Positions 34,216 to 47,068 are shown, counted from the first letter of the stretch. The stretch: DNA of 64,000 nucleotides from Symbiodinium natans (GCA_905221605.1 CAJNDS010002552.1:62001-126000), one strand, 5' to 3'. A program made the numbers and translations. The notes: a model not told the origin generated them from the letters alone.

Positions 34216-34440
34216 ATAATTGATGTTGCCCAACTTGCCCCACTTGCTTTTTCAGAATAGCTACTTGATGCTGCCCCACTTGCCCCACTTGGTGGCCGGG
34301 AAGACATTTTGCCCCACTTGCCCAACTTGCCTCACTTGCCTCGTATGTCTTCAACGGCAAGGGGGGCAGAGCTGACCGACCACAAGTCTGCCTCAAACCG
34401 GTCGCTCTTTGAGGGTTTGCTCCCCCCCCCCCAGCGGCCA
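34213..34440. repeat. Right half of a split repeat (copy of 31120-31345)
   Basis: Matches the intact copy from 'aattgatgttgcc' through the TTGCCCCAC units to 'ctctttgagggt' and poly-C. Confidence 0.85.
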
Positions 34441-34564
34441 GTCCAATCCCTATACCCCCTTCCAACTGCCAACTTCCAACTCCCAACTCCTAATCGCTGC
34501 CATGGCTTTGGCAATAAGGGCAGGCTCTGACCCAATCACAAGTCTGCCTCAAACCGGGCTGTCT

Positions 34565-34710
34565 TTGAGGCAGACTTGGGCAAGCGGGGGGCAAGTGTGG
34601 CAATTTGGGCAAGTGGCAGAAATCTTCGCTGCTAGCACTGGGCAAGTGGGGCAAGTGGGGCAATGTCGTTTTCCTCGAAAGGACGAGAGCAAGCGGGGCA
34701 AGTGGCAGAA
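34565..34710. repeat. GGGCAAGTG nonamer cluster
   Basis: Repeated GGGCAAGTG, the complement of the units at 34225-34335, so the two clusters can pair as an imperfect inverted repeat. Confidence 0.7.
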
Positions 34711-37470
34711 AACAGTTCCCAGTTCCCGGTGCAGGTTTGCACGCCCGCTGTACTGTCTTGAAACGCACAAAATCCACTCGTAATTCACAGCCAGCCTTCT
34801 TGTGACCGTCTTTGCTCATCTTCGCAAGTCTTGCATGAAATGTCCCTTCCCTTCCTGCTTCGTAGTTGCAATCATCCAGCTCATGGTGATAGCATATCCA
34901 ATAAGCCTTGTTGACCCCCCCCCCCCCCCCGCGAAGCCCGCAAGTCCGTCACAACAGGCCAATGCGACCGTGTCGGAAGCCCTCAGGTGGGAGCCGTCAA
35001 ACAGATTGTCCAACGTTTGACACATTCCCTTCAGACTCCAATTTGAAACTTAGCATTTCAATGTTGCCGCTGGGCACAAGGGTTTCGCTGCAAGCATTCT
35101 CCTGCCAGGCCCAATGCAGCCAGGCTGAATCCAGATGCAGCCGTCGAAGCCTCAGATCTGAGTGGGTCGATGGAGTCCTACCCCATATATTTTGGGCTGG
35201 AGTCAGAAGGGGAGGGTTTTGGATCTGGGGCTTGCTTTAGGGTCCAGATTTTTTGGGGGGCTTGTGAGGTCGAAGATTTCGTGAGGGTCTAAATGGGGCA
35301 GGGTAGCAGCAAGGCAAGTCCAGCCCGAAACCCTAAACCCTGAACCCGAAAGGTCCCCGCTTGCTGTTTAGGGGAGTTTCCTCGGGCCTCGAATGTGGAT
35401 GCAATAGAATTCCAAGGCTGCAGATATGTACATATGTCTGGGTAATTCTCTAAGGGTCCCTTTTGGGGTCCTTAGTTTGAGGGTGCCGTAAACAACAGGG
35501 TGCCCTTGCATGTATACGTATCTCTCTCTTGCTCGTCGCGGCCGCGGCCATGTGAGGTGTTCGTCCCTATGCAGGAGGTCAGCCAGTACCTCCCAAGCGT
35601 TCCGCACGGCCCTCAGCCAAATGCGGGAGGCGATAGACATGAAGAAACCCTGGCCCTAAACCCTAAACCCTAACAAGCATAGTGCCGATGCTTCTGTTGG
35701 ACCAGTGCCTGCTGGACGCTTTGACAACTGTGCTTGCTGCCTATGGCTAAGGTCGTACCTTGTGGTGGATGCCAGCTTTCCGCACAGCCCTCAGCCAAAT
35801 GTGTTCGGCTAAACAAGCCCCCAAAAGTTCCTTCATGATGCGATTTTGCGCCACCCTCAGAAGTAGGGACGGCAGGCAGTTACGATGCGACTTTGCTAAG
35901 GGCTTCGGGCTTCGACTGCGAGTTTTGGGGCTCTATAGTGTAGGGTTTTGAGGGCGGTCCTGAAGATTTCGACGTGGCTCAGGCTTTACTTCTGCATGGC
36001 GGAGGCGGCATTCCAGTCTGTTTCGGGTTTCGAGGTTCCGGTGTTTAGGGCTCAGTGTTTACAGACCTTAGCGCGGCCCGTATATTAAACTTCGTAGCCC
36101 CGATTACAAGGACCCCCACCTCATTTTTGCAAACCCCCAATCGTGCTTGTGCTGCAGGTTCAGGGGAGTAATTTTGTGCTCGCTTTAGTAGCAGTGATCC
36201 TCCTATACACGAGCTCAAATGTGGGGGATGGCGGGGGACCCTTCCTGAAGCCTTTTCGGCCGGAAGCTTTCCTCCCGTCTTGGAGCCCAAAGCCCTCAAA
36301 GCTTAAAAAAAACCCTTACGGGGCCCCTAAGGGCCTGAGTCTTTTCTGCCTTCCTGGTTCCCCCCCAGAGCCGGAACTTGAGATGCTACAGAGGTCGGCC
36401 GAAACAAGCCCGTGGGCCATCACGAAATTTGTTTGGGGCCTTCTGTCGCAGCCCCTGAAACCCGACTTAGGGTTTAGGGTTCAGGGTTCAGGGTATAGGG
36501 TTTAGGGTTGAGCCCTGAGCTGTGAGACTCACACTCTAATCCCTCAACCCTATCAACCCTGAACCCCAGCACCTAACCTCTGAACCCTAGCACCGAACCT
36601 TCATACCCTGGACCCTATGAATCCTTGATCCGAAGTAGGGTTTTCAAGTGAGTTGCAGACCATGAGGCCTACTTCCTGCCCTACAACTGCCGCCTCGACA
36701 CCTGGGGTGGATATGATGGGGGACCGGGAGGGGGGGAGGGGGTTCGGGCGCAATGTTTCGGGGTTTGGACTTAGGGGTTAGGGCAGCTCGAAAACCTGGG
36801 AAGGACATGCAAATTGCAGGCGGCTCGGGCGTTTTCTTGGATGGCAGGCGTATAGTGTCGAGGATTGATGAGTCAAGGTACTTGTTTTTTCCGCTACATC
36901 ACGGTTTAGGGCTTCGGGGTTCAGTCTCTTCACCCCAAACTCTAAGCCCTAAACCGCGAACCCTGCAAAAGCCCTGAAAACCCTGCCCTTAATTCGTGAA
37001 ACTGGAACTCAGCCATCTGCAACGGCCTCTGGCTCTAAAGCAAACCTGAATCCCCGAAACCCCTAGTGCTTGAGACATTACTTTCAGCCCTTTCTGAAGC
37101 GTCAAGTGTCTGACATTTCCCAAACCAAGCGTTAACATGATTGAGGGCGCCTATATTGTAGGATGCAGTTCCATGCAGGATTTGGTGAGACAACGTTCCC
37201 AATCTTCCACGAAGAGAGACTTGGCGTCATCGCATCACCCGAAGCCCCAAAGCCCTCAATCCGACACACCAAAGCCTCAGTAGGCCCTCGGGACATTTCA
37301 TATTTTCCCCTTTTGGTTTTAAGAGGAGCACATGTAGGAATATTTTTTTCAGAGGGTTATAAGGGCCATCCTAGTAGCCTTCCAGCGAGGGGTTCGGCTT
37401 ATCTATGGTTCAGCGTCGAGCGTCCTGGGCCCCCCCCCCCCATGGTATCCCCCCCCCCCCAAGTCTACTC
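34711..37470. other. No supported gene; scattered telomere-like motifs
   Basis: Isolated CCCTAAA/TTTAGGG units at 35325, 35655, 36465-36510 and 36940-36960. Poly-C at 34914-34930 and 37431-37460. A 25-bp match 'ttccgcac.gccctcagccaaatg' occurs at 35600 and 35779. The copy at 37285-37385 belongs with 13035-13140. No exon could be supported. Confidence 0.4.
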
Positions 37471-37476
37471 TACGGT

Positions 37477-37830
37477 CCCTAAACCCTAAACCCTAAACCC
37501 TAAACCCCCAAACCCTAAACCCTAAACCCTAAACCCTAAAACCTAAACCCTAACCCTAAACCCTAAACCTTAAGTCTTAAACCTTAAACCCTAAACCCTA
37601 AAACCCTGAACCCTAAACCTAAACCCTAACCCTAAAACCAACCCCCAACCACCCCACAGGGGGGGGGGGATCATCTTAGTACCCCATCCGCGGGGAAAAC
37701 CCTAAACCCTAAACCCTAAAACCCTAAACCGTAAACCCTAAACCCTAAACCCTAAAACCCTAAAACCCTAAAACCCTAAAACCCTAAACCCTAAACCCTA
37801 AACCCTAAACCCTAAAACCCTAAAACCAAC
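37477..37830. repeat. Interstitial CCCTAAA/CCCTAAAA arrays, duplicated
   Basis: Arrays 37477-37640 and 37698-37825 each end in the same tail 'aaaccaacccccaacca.ccacaggggg'. The array plus tail was therefore duplicated as a unit. Seven- and eight-base units are mixed. Confidence 0.9.
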
Positions 37831-37848
37831 CCCCAACCACACCACAGG

Positions 37849-37861
37849 GGGGGGGGGGGGT

Positions 37862-37926
<65 letters not shown>
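37849..37926. repeat. Poly-G tract of about 57 bases
   Basis: A run of G broken once by 'taccatt'. Its length is likely unreliable in the assembly. On the complementary strand it directly precedes the telomere-like array. Confidence 0.9.
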
Positions 37927-37929
<3 letters not shown>

Positions 37930-38616
37930 GCCGGGGCTGAATCATCTATACGAGGTAGGCTTTTGGGATGTATGTGTTATGTTTTCCTTCTTTGGGTATA
38001 TAAGGAACCCTATATACAAGTTGTTCAAAGCATTGAAGGGCTAAGCCAGTATAGTGCCTTGCATGAAGGGGCATCTAGGCCATGAACCTGGAGTATGCCC
38101 AGCATACCTGGGTTTTCTCTCGGCCCGTTACAGCCTTTACATGAAACCCTGAAACTTGAACCCTTTACCCTAAACCCTAAACCGCAGTGTTAGGGTGGGG
38201 CGGGCAGGAGGCCTAAGGGCCTCCCGCGGGAAGGCGCTGTTAGTGACGCCTCGTGATTTACGAGGCGAAGTGTGGGAGGGGGGGGGGGGGGCATCGAGAG
38301 CCGCGGTTTAGGGTTTAGGGTGTAGGGTTTAGGGTTTTAAGGTACAAGGCGCAGGGCCTGTAACCAAAGCCCCGCTCTCTTGACCTTACAAAAACTCTGG
38401 AGCCTTACAAAGTCTAAGCATCCCTTTTTTGAACCCTGAACCCCTAAATCTACCAGTTGCCCTGTTTTTTGGTGGGGTTCTTGATCATCTTGCTTCGTTT
38501 ACCCGCGAGCGCTTGCAGCACCCTTTCCGGCTGGTGTGGTCCCACCCGAACCTGCAGAGACTTATGCATCTTAGAGCCGTTCTGACGCTTTACCCGGAAC
38601 CCCAAACAAACCATCC

Positions 38617-38644
38617 CTAAACCCTAAACCCTAAACCCTAAACC

Positions 38645-38676
<32 letters not shown>

Positions 38677-38911
38677 ACCCTAAACCCTCAACCCTCAACC
38701 CTAAACCCTAAACCTAAACCCAACCTAAACCCTACCCCTCAACCCTAAACCCTCAACCCTAAACCCTAAACCCTAAACCCTAAACCCTAAACCCTAAACC
38801 CTAAACCCTAAACCCTAAACCCTAAACCCTAAACCCTAAACCCTAAACCCTAAACCCTAAACCCTAAACCCTAAACCCGAACCCTAAACCCTAAACTCTA
38901 AACCCTAACCT
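38617..38911. repeat. Longest interstitial CCCTAAA array
   Basis: About 290 bp. A 5' part mixes CCCTAAA with CCCTCAA; a 3' part of about 18 uniform CCCTAAA units is nearly perfect. The uniformity suggests recent expansion. Confidence 0.95.
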
Positions 38912-39404
38912 GCAAGCTGCACTACAAGGCCTTTCAACGGCGTCGTCACATTTGATCAAGCCCAGGCACGGCCGAGAACTCTTTGTGGGTGAGTTTTCGC
39001 TGCTTGTTAGACTGGGACCCAGAGTAGGCCCTTATTCCCCTTTTTTTTCGAGGGACTGAAGGAGGGGCCCCTATAAGGGACCTTGGGGGTTATTCAGGGG
39101 CTACTGTTGTTTTTGAAGGATCATGTAAGGTATTATGGCCCCTCCTTATTTCCCCTTCTTAAGGGTTCGGTATGAGGGATATAACCCAATTGTAACTGTT
39201 CAATTCACAATTTACTAGACTTAGGGGCTCAGGGTCTTGTGGCCGGGTTATAACGAGAGTGATAACCAAGTAGAAACACCTGAACCCATAAAACCCGTAC
39301 GGTTGACGTAAATTCTAGGGGTGTACAAACAGGTGTAGGAGCTATTTGTGAGCCCTTTTCGGTTTCAGGTTTCAGGGTTGGGCTGGGCTCATGCCTCCAG
39401 CGTT

Positions 39405-39565
39405 TTTGCTAGCCACGTGCCCATCATGTCATCTCTGTAGCGACAATCTGGAATGTCCTGGCTTCCGTTGCCATGGCTCGCGTTGCTCGTAGCACTGCTG
39501 AGCAGAGGGGGCTCAGAGAAAGGCGCTGCGTGGGGTCTTAGAGTTCAGGGCTTTCTGAACCCTAA
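39405..39565. repeat. Dispersed repeat, copy of 57000-57170
   Basis: Shares 'gccacgtgcccat', 'caatctggaatgtc.tggcttccgttgccatggct', 'gctcgtagcactgctgag' and 'gggctttctgaaccct' in order. Confidence 0.85.
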
Positions 39566-39909
39566 GCCTTACACCTTTTTGCTCAAAGGGATCATGGTAT
39601 GTTTTGCCCCCCTGCCGAAGCCCTCTGTTTCGAAATGAAGCCGGAGAAGGTTTGTGAAACTGGCCGCGCTTAGCTTCCTGACTTCTCTGGGCTCTAGCTC
39701 TCTCCGGGTTCCTGGACCCAAGAACCTCAAAGCCTGAGCAGTTTTTAGGGACCCCAAGGCCTGCAGCTTTCCTGAATCACCCTGCCTTCCTGGTGCCCTT
39801 CAGACGAACCTGATAGGGCCACGAACCCGAATGCAGACACATAATACACGACAACCAAGAAGCAAGCAGCGGCACGACACGAGATCCGATCTGAAGCTCA
39901 TTATCCGTC

Positions 39910-40610
39910 TCTGTTTTTCAACACAGCAAGGTGCAAAAGCACAGGTGTTTTAATAGACTTTTGAGACGTCAAATAACCGAAAAGCAGGGTTATTCAACAA
40001 TTTTCGACGCTTTCGAAGCATGACCCAAAAAAGAACCGGAACGCAGGTTTTTCAACAATTTGAAAGAAACATCACACTACCAAAAATATGCCAACACGCA
40101 GGCTTTTTCAACACTTACAAACATACCAAAACCCAAAAGGTGCAAAAACGCATAGTTTTCAACACTCTTGACACGTCGCATTACCAAAAAGGGCCAACAT
40201 TGCAGGTCTTTGCAGCACTTTTCAACCAAAAAAGTCAAAATATGAATCAAACAAGCTCAAACTTCGGAAGGAGCCCTTCCAACGAACACAGCTCAGGCAC
40301 CTCATCCTTCCTCACTTTTCAAGCAACCATGCCTCAACAATACCTCCAATGACCAAAAAGATGCCGAAACTCAGTGTTTTCAACACTTGTTGAGACAACA
40401 CATCACCAAAGAAGGTGCAGGGTTTTGCCACACTTATTCAACGCTTTCGAAGCATGACAGAACCACAACATGCCGAAACACAGGGTTTTTTTCATCCCTT
40501 TTCAAAACATAACATCAATATAACGGTGCAAAATCACGGGATGTTTCAACACTTTCGAAAGTCACATGACCGAAAAGGCGCCAAAAATGCATCCCAAATA
40601 TGAGTTTTGT
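39910..40610. repeat. Degenerate tandem array of about 60-65-bp units
   Basis: Recurrent elements 'caacactttt', 'acatcacattaccaaaaa' and 'gtgcaaaa.cgcagg' at regular spacing. Divergent units indicate an old array. The open frames at 40020-40352 and 40415-40603 follow the repeat and are not supported as genes. Confidence 0.75.
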
Positions 40611-41556
40611 TCCCAAGGGTATGCTCAGATTTTGTCACTCCGTGAACCAAAGTGAACGCCCGCGAACGCTTTCGAAGGAGTCCCCAACCCGGAATCCTAA
40701 ACCCTGAGATTCTTCAGGAACCCTGGCGACCTGACTCCGTACCTGGCCAAGCTTCCGGAGTGAGATTCCAATCGCAGTTACAACTACCCCAAACCACCAA
40801 GAAGGGCTACACCCGATTGTCGTTTGGGATCTTTGCAAGGGAGATATAGGGGTGTATCACAGGAAGATATGGGGATGTATAGGGATAAGACTTCAGGATT
40901 TAGGGATTAACTATCTTGTTTATGGCATTCCTTCTGTCTATGCAAAGAGGATCCTATTTCATTCCCGGAGCAATCTGGACGAAGTATACGGATGGTAGTA
41001 GGGTTGAGTGCGGAGGGCTTTTGGTTTAGAGGTGTCGGATGCAGTTTTTTTGGGTTTGTGGGTTTGGGTTGTTGTTTTTTAGGGTTGAGGTTTGGAAGTT
41101 GCTTCTCAGATTCTGGGTCTCCTTCATTCTGGGCCTTACAGGTTTAGGGTTTACGCAGCGGGCAGCGACTGTTTAGGTGACCTAGGATCTCAAAGGGATT
41201 CTGGGGGGTAGACCTTGCCCTAGCTTACAAAACTCTTTACTTGCAGGTAAGCCGAGATGCTTGAACCCATAACCCCAGAACCCCTACTGTAACGGCCTAA
41301 CCTCATCATCCCCATACAATCAAAAACCCTGTTCTGATTGAATAGGCCCCGAACCCCAAACCATGTTGAAGCTAACCCTAAACGCTAAACCGAACTATCA
41401 GGCCTGGAAGTGGCAGATGATGGCGATGGAGGGTGAAGCATAGCCACTTGCAGAACGTGCACTCGCCGAAACATGTACATAGCCATTGCACAGTTTCACG
41501 CACAGTTTGCCAGCATCCGAGAGCGATTTCAAGCGGACAAGTGTGTGTTGGCAAAG

Positions 41557-41700
41557 GTGGTAGCAAGCTGGGCGGGAGACTCCTGTTCGCTTTCTGTGAG
41601 CCAGCAGAGCTAAAGCTTGACAACCGCATCGATGACTTGCCGGTGCATTTTTTGGGCTCGCAGGCTTGGAGCAACACTGTTGTCAGCTGCAAACCACACC
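41557..41700 (+). CDS. Probable exon, unknown protein
   Basis: An AG|G acceptor at 41556/41557 opens a frame reading GSKLGGRLLFAFCEPAELKL then DNRIDDLPVHFLGSQAWSN. Composition is protein-like; the 3' junction is not fixed and no neighbouring exon was linked. No family recognised. The minus-strand frame over it looks like a shadow. Confidence 0.35.
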
Positions 41701-42825
41701 CCGAAACCCCTGAACCCCCTGAACCCCCTGAACCCTTAAGCCCTCTACACCCCAAAGCCGCACATTGAGCTCCTGCTTATTGGGCTCCCGACGCGCCACG
41801 AAAAATGGAAAGGCGCCAAACCTGAACTTATTGACCCCGAACCCTACTTCAAGGGTTTTTGGAGCCTTTAGGGCACACTGAGGTGTAGGGTTGAGGGTTT
41901 AGGGTTGAGGGTAGTGGTTTACGGCTCAGTGTGGGGTTTAGGGTTTCGGGTTTAGGGTTTAGACGCTTGAGAGCGTTTATCCTTGCTAAAAAGGGACCAT
42001 CTTATATTTATCCGAAGGGGTTCCAAAGTTCTCAGTGTATGCTACGGATACTTCTACCGTGGGCTTCGGGTTTAAGGATTGTGAAACCTCAACCACGCGG
42101 CGGGTGCCCTAATCCCAAACCCTGTAAACCCTACAGTCAGATACAACCGTGGGCGTTTGTGTTAGGGTGCCCAAACCCAGTCCCTAACCCCAGGCCCCCT
42201 GCGCGCTTCCGGCTGGACCCTTTTGACCTTTAGAGTCTTCGACTTTGGAGCGCGCTGCCGTATACCCTACAGCCCCAAAAACAACTTGAGAATCCCAAAC
42301 AAAAAAGCCCAACAACAAACCCTTAAACACCAAACACCAACATACCCTGAAAAGCAAACAAGCCCAACAATCCGCAAGACCCCCCCCCACCCTGCCCTCG
42401 GCCTTCTGCGCCTTGAGGAGGCTCTGAAGCACGATGACGGCCTCCTCGAGCGCCTCCCTAGTCGGTTGCTCAGCAGAGTATCATGGCTTCTAGTAGGGCT
42501 TATCAGGTTGGTCATAGGGTTGCTAGGGCCTCTAGGGCTTGTCGGCGTTTAGGGCTTAGGGGTTTAGCGGTTTAGGGTTCAGGGGTTTAAAGGGGATGCC
42601 TCGCGCCCTCAATTTTCGCCCACACCCTCAACCCTGCTGTTGAACGTAAAGTTTCAAGGGCATCAGTGCATTCCAGGGAGCTTTGTTCTCCAGGTGGAGG
42701 GGGGGAAACAGTCTATGTGAGACATGATGGTGCCGCTTATTGTGCCTGCTTGCTCACTGGCTGATGTTGCTTCGGTGCAGTGAAGTTGGTGCCTGTCCTG
42801 GGCCGGGGCGTCGACTCTGAGTGCT

Positions 42826-43140
42826 TCACGTCATGCTGTGTAGGGTGTAGCATGGCGTAATGGAGGCGTAGGTGAAGGCAGAACAAGTGCCTTGCTGCAC
42901 GTTCCCGCGCTGCAGCTGCCACTTCGCATTCTCTTGCCATTGGCAAGCAAGCAACAATCTAGGTGAGAAGCGAGTAAGGACCCGTATCTGAGTGTATCTG
43001 GCTCGATCATGACCCTGTGAAGCTTTAGTTGTGTCAACACCTACGAGCCGCTCATCTGTCCACACAGCACATGCCCCACAAAAAAGTGTTTCAAACCCAA
43101 AAGCTGCTGTTACACCTTGTTTTTTAGCACGCATGGCCAA
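42826..43140 (-). CDS. Hypothetical protein, 104 codons
   Basis: A minus-strand ATG-to-stop frame with balanced composition, including KKQGVTAAFGFETLFCGACA and DRARYTQIRVLTRFSPRLLL. It ends shortly before the 65-bp tandem array. No family recognised; it could be chance. Confidence 0.35.
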   Translation of the reverse strand: MAMRAKKQGVTAAFGFETLFCGACAVWTDERLVGVDTTKASQGHDRARYTQIRVLTRFSPRLLLACQWQENAKWQLQRGNVQQGTCSAFTYASITPCYTLHSMT

Positions 43141-43169
43141 TTCGAGTCCAACCGATTCTAAGGGGTACA

Positions 43170-43791
43170 GCTGCAGGCCCTGTCCTTGGCCCGAATCTGG
43201 GTTTCAAGTTTAAGGTTTTCCCAGGTCTGCTTGCTCTGCGAGAAGGCTCTATGGCCCGAATCTGGGCTTCAAGTTTAAGGTTTTCCCAGGTCTGCTTCCT
43301 CTGCGAAAAGGCTCTATGGCCCGAATCTGGGTTTCAAGTTTAAGGTTTCCCAGTCTGCTTGCAACGTTCTATGGCCCTATAGCCCGAATCTTGGTTTCAA
43401 GTTTAAGGTTTTTTTTCCCAGGTTTGCTTGCTTTGCGAAAAGGTGCCATGGCCCGAGGCTGGGTTTCGAGTTTAAGGTTGTCCCATGTCTGCTTGCTCTG
43501 CGAAAACGTTCTATGGCCCTATGGCCCGAATCTGGGTTTCAAGTTCAAGGTTTTCCAGGTCTGCTTGCTCCGCAAAAAGGCTCTATGGCTCGAATCTGGG
43601 TTTCTAGTTTAAGGTTTTTGCCAGGCGTGCTTGCTTTGCGAAAAGGTTCCATGGCCCGTATCTGGGTTTCAAGTTTAAGGTCTCAGGTCTGATTGCTCTG
43701 CGAAAAGGTTCTATGGCGCTATGGGAATCTGGGTTTCACGTTTGGGGTTTTTCCGGTCTGCTTGCTCTGCGAAAACGTTCTACGGCCCTAT
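43170..43791. repeat. Tandem array of a 65-bp unit, part 1
   Basis: About nine units of the form 'atggcccgaatctgggtttcaag' + 'tttaaggttttcccagg' + 'tctgcttgctctgcgaaaaggttct'. Unit length varies from 60 to 75 bp. All units run in one direction. Frames show the repeated peptides CLLCENVLW and ARIWVSSLRF. Confidence 0.95.
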
Positions 43792-46700
43792 CCCAGACCC
43801 CCGATCGGATCTATTTATTGGATCCCCAAGTTATGTTGGAAATTGGATCCAGAATGTATCGGGGGATCCAAAATTTGGATCCGCCAGCATGCCGTGCGCC
43901 CTCAAAACATGGCATGTTTTCACCGTGGCATCATCACTTTGCGCCGTATCTCGCTTTTGAATCATTTTCAAGACAAACTATAGACACTAGACCTGTTTAG
44001 GATTCTCACATATGTCAAAGATCCAGACAGCTGGGAGTTAGTGATGTAAGCCGAAACTTGAATCATTGGGGGATCTTAGGAAGAACGGTGAGTGTCTCTG
44101 CCCATTTACCAACTTAAAATGACCTATTTGGAAACGTCAGTCTGGAAGTAGAAGCTGAAACACAACCATGCCACCAACAGTTTGGGACCGACCACCAGGA
44201 TCAGTCGGAAGAATCTCCAAAAAGCACCACCCACCAATAACCATGATGCAATGTAGACCCCATATTAAGCCCTGCGTAATTCAATCTTCTCCGTTTTTCA
44301 ATTTTTCTAGACATTCGGAACTTGCGCTGGTCAAGCTCCAGCATGTAAACCCGACGCCTGCAAGCATATCTTATACGCGCATTTGGTCGCAGGAGCCCGT
44401 GTCCCACACGAAGAATGTCCCCCGTTTGTACAAGTTTGATACTTGGTCTAACGAGTTTCACATCTACGGTTTCAGAACTCTAAGTATCACCGAGCAAGCG
44501 CGCCAAAACCACGCAACCAAGGGTGCTCCGGGAAAGCCAGCAAGTTACATAAAGGCTTGAGATTATAGGCTGTTGCGCACCACCAGTCTACGAATTCATT
44601 CGTCAAAAACCCAAAGAGAGAGAGGGAGACATTTGTACTGTTTCTTTAGGCACGTGATAGCAAACCCCAAACAGCGCAACCCTGCTTGTAGGAATGTTTG
44701 AAATACATCGGGAATAGCTTAACTTCATGGATGTAAATCATGATAGTCGTTCCTCCCGTCCTCGGTCACCCAAGACGTGTGGGGCGTCAGAACCCAAATA
44801 TTGTAAGCCCTTCAGATTTTTTCGCACAAGCCTCCAAAGACAATTGACGCCCTAAACCCCGCGAAGAAAATCAAGCCTTCGAGCACGAATTCGCTGCTCC
44901 TATCCGAAAACTTAACACTGGACATGCTGTCGTGCAATTAAGTTGTCACGTTCTCGGCACGCTCAACCCAGTTACCCGTTGCGTACTTCTAAGCCTGACG
45001 CCTTGCGAGCGTGAGATGTTCCCACGCGGGTTGCATATAGATACCCAGCTACAGCTCGGAATCAGAGCCCAACTCAGACACCACTTTAGCGCACAGGGTC
45101 TTTTTTACGGGCTTTCGTGTCAAACCGCGTCAGGCGCACGGTCTTTGTGTTAATAGGTAGAGGCAGAGGTTGCGTAAATGATCATATGCCTGGGAAGAAG
45201 TCACGCCGACACATCCAAATGTGACAGTTTACGAAAAAGGTCTACGATCTTGATGCGGGCAAGACTTTTTGGGCTCTTTTTTGGTCCTGGGGCCCCCTCA
45301 TTGCACCCTCATCGCAGCGATTTGGCGCCCTCATCGGACCCTCATCGCTGCCTCTCCTCTTCGTTTCCTTTTCGGGCCTCCGATTTTGGGGAGGGCTCAT
45401 CGGCCCCTCATCGCTATTTTGGCGCCCCCCCCTCATCGCCACCTCATCGCGGCAATTCGGCGCCCTCATCGGACCCTCATCGCTGCCTCTCCTCTTCGTT
45501 TCCTTTTCGGGCCTCCGATTTTGGGTTTTCGGGCCTCCGATTTTGGGGAGGGCTCATCGGCCCCTCATCGCTTTTTTGGCCCCCCCCCTCATCGCCCCCT
45601 CATCGGCTCCGTTTTTTGTTTAGCTCCACAATTTCCGAAGCTTGTGCGAAAATTTGGAAATTTTGCGAATTCTTAACGTGTGTCACGAACCCAAGTCAGT
45701 GGATGTTTTCTCGAGCTTCCTGTAGGTCATCGAAGCCTACGTCTGAAGAGAAGGAACGCAGGCGTGAGACGAACGCATTTCATGGACCCGGGCTGCTCAC
45801 ATTTGCCCATTTGAAGGTTGCAGCATTTACCAATACCCAACATTCCCCTGCGCCGTTATAAAATACTAAGAACTAGCCGCCGAAATTTAGCTTTGCGCAC
45901 ACCGTGCACTCTTACCCTTAAGCCCATATGCATGTGTAACAGTTGATGCAATAAAACGGTGTAGGTTCTTTTAGAGCTCAAACGGTTAAACGAAGCATTA
46001 AAGCGCTGGCGTCATTTTTCGTTGGGTATAGAACTTATGTTTGTGTTTTTAAGAAGGGTTCGGTGATCGTGATGCTCTCTGGCCGCCCACTAAGCTCAAC
46101 TGCCTCTTCTCGTCAAGCGCAAGCCCATGTATCCAGTCTTCCGATGTCTTACGCGTAGAAGACTGAGCAAGTTGACAATTTATTCATGTGACAGCTTGAG
46201 ATGGCCCAACCATCATCTGGCGATGCCTGATGAAAAGGAATTGCAAAAAAGAAAGAAAAACGGTTCATATGAATCATGAACTGCGTAAGCTCCAACATGC
46301 GCGGAAGCTTGTCACTGTGTAAAGGTTACGTTGGTGGAATGTTGAGGGCTGCTCGTTGGAGGGGGGCTGTTGGGGCTCGTTGGGGTGTGCTGGGTGTCTC
46401 GTTGTGGAGGCCGGTTGGGGGGCTCGTTTGCGGGCTTGCTGCCTGGTCTGCGGCTCATTGGGGGCTTGTTGGGGGCCTTGCGCGGGGCTCGTTGAACGGT
46501 TCGTTGTTGGGGCTGGTGGGGGCTCGTTGGGGTTTCCCGTTTCCGACCGTCTGCAAAGAGTGCTTTGCCTCTTTGTTGCTCTTATTGTATTGCCCCTTCG
46601 TTGCTCCCTCGTCAAAGGGTTATAGCAATCACTCCGTCAAGGTGTTCCTGATAGTCGTTGCAGACGGATCGATGGAGAGTGCGTGGCGGCTAATAACCGG

Positions 46701-47068
46701 GCACCGTTTGCATGTGTCCGTCCTCTTCAATGGCAGGCAGCGCTTATTCCTGAATACGTGCCCACGAAGGTGCTGCATTAGTTTTCAACCCACGCAGCAG
46801 CGTCATGAATCACTTGAGTAAAGGACTTGGACGTCGCAGCGTGAAATTCCGTGCGTTTGAACTCATCTAACTGCTGGCATTTGCAACAGTTCTGACAAGC
46901 TAGAACTTTCTACCCCAACGCTTGAATTCAACATCCCAGTTTGGGCCCAACATGTCAAAACTTGACACACGCAGCACACAGAAAATAGATCCGAAAATGT
47001 GTCGGGGATCTAAAATTTGGATCCCTTGGCAAGAGGATCCAATAAATAGATCCGATCCGGGGTCTGGG
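43792..47068. mobile_element. 3277-bp inverted-repeat element inserted in a tandem array
   Basis: Starts cccagaccc and ends gggtctggg. The first 34 bases and the reverse complement of the last 34 match except one base. The element is flanked on both sides by AT (43790-43791 and 47069-47070). Removing it with one AT restores the array's normal 'ggccctatggcccgaatc' junction. No transposase was recognised. Internal features are 44168-44560 (+, 130 codons, no known domain), a CCCTCATCG satellite at 45285-45620, and a GGGGCTCGTT repeat at 46350-46530. It is best called a non-autonomous DNA-transposon-like element of unknown superfamily. Confidence 0.85.
45285..45620. repeat. CCCTCATCG satellite inside the element
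   Basis: A 110-bp segment with 'ccctcatcg' units and 'cctctcctcttcgtttccttttcgggcctccgattttgggg' is present about twice. The overlapping frame 45178-45861 owes its length to this repeat. Confidence 0.85.

Noticed and set aside
35368-35640. 90-codon minus frame
   Set aside because: Composition is acceptable, but the plus strand is also open with a repeated motif at 35600 and 35779; no evidence decides.
38617-38911. Chromosome end
   Set aside because: The array is internal, unique-type sequence continues on both sides, and arrays elsewhere point both ways.
45178-45861. 227-codon plus frame
   Set aside because: Built on the CCCTCATCG satellite inside the inverted-repeat element; no transposase motif.
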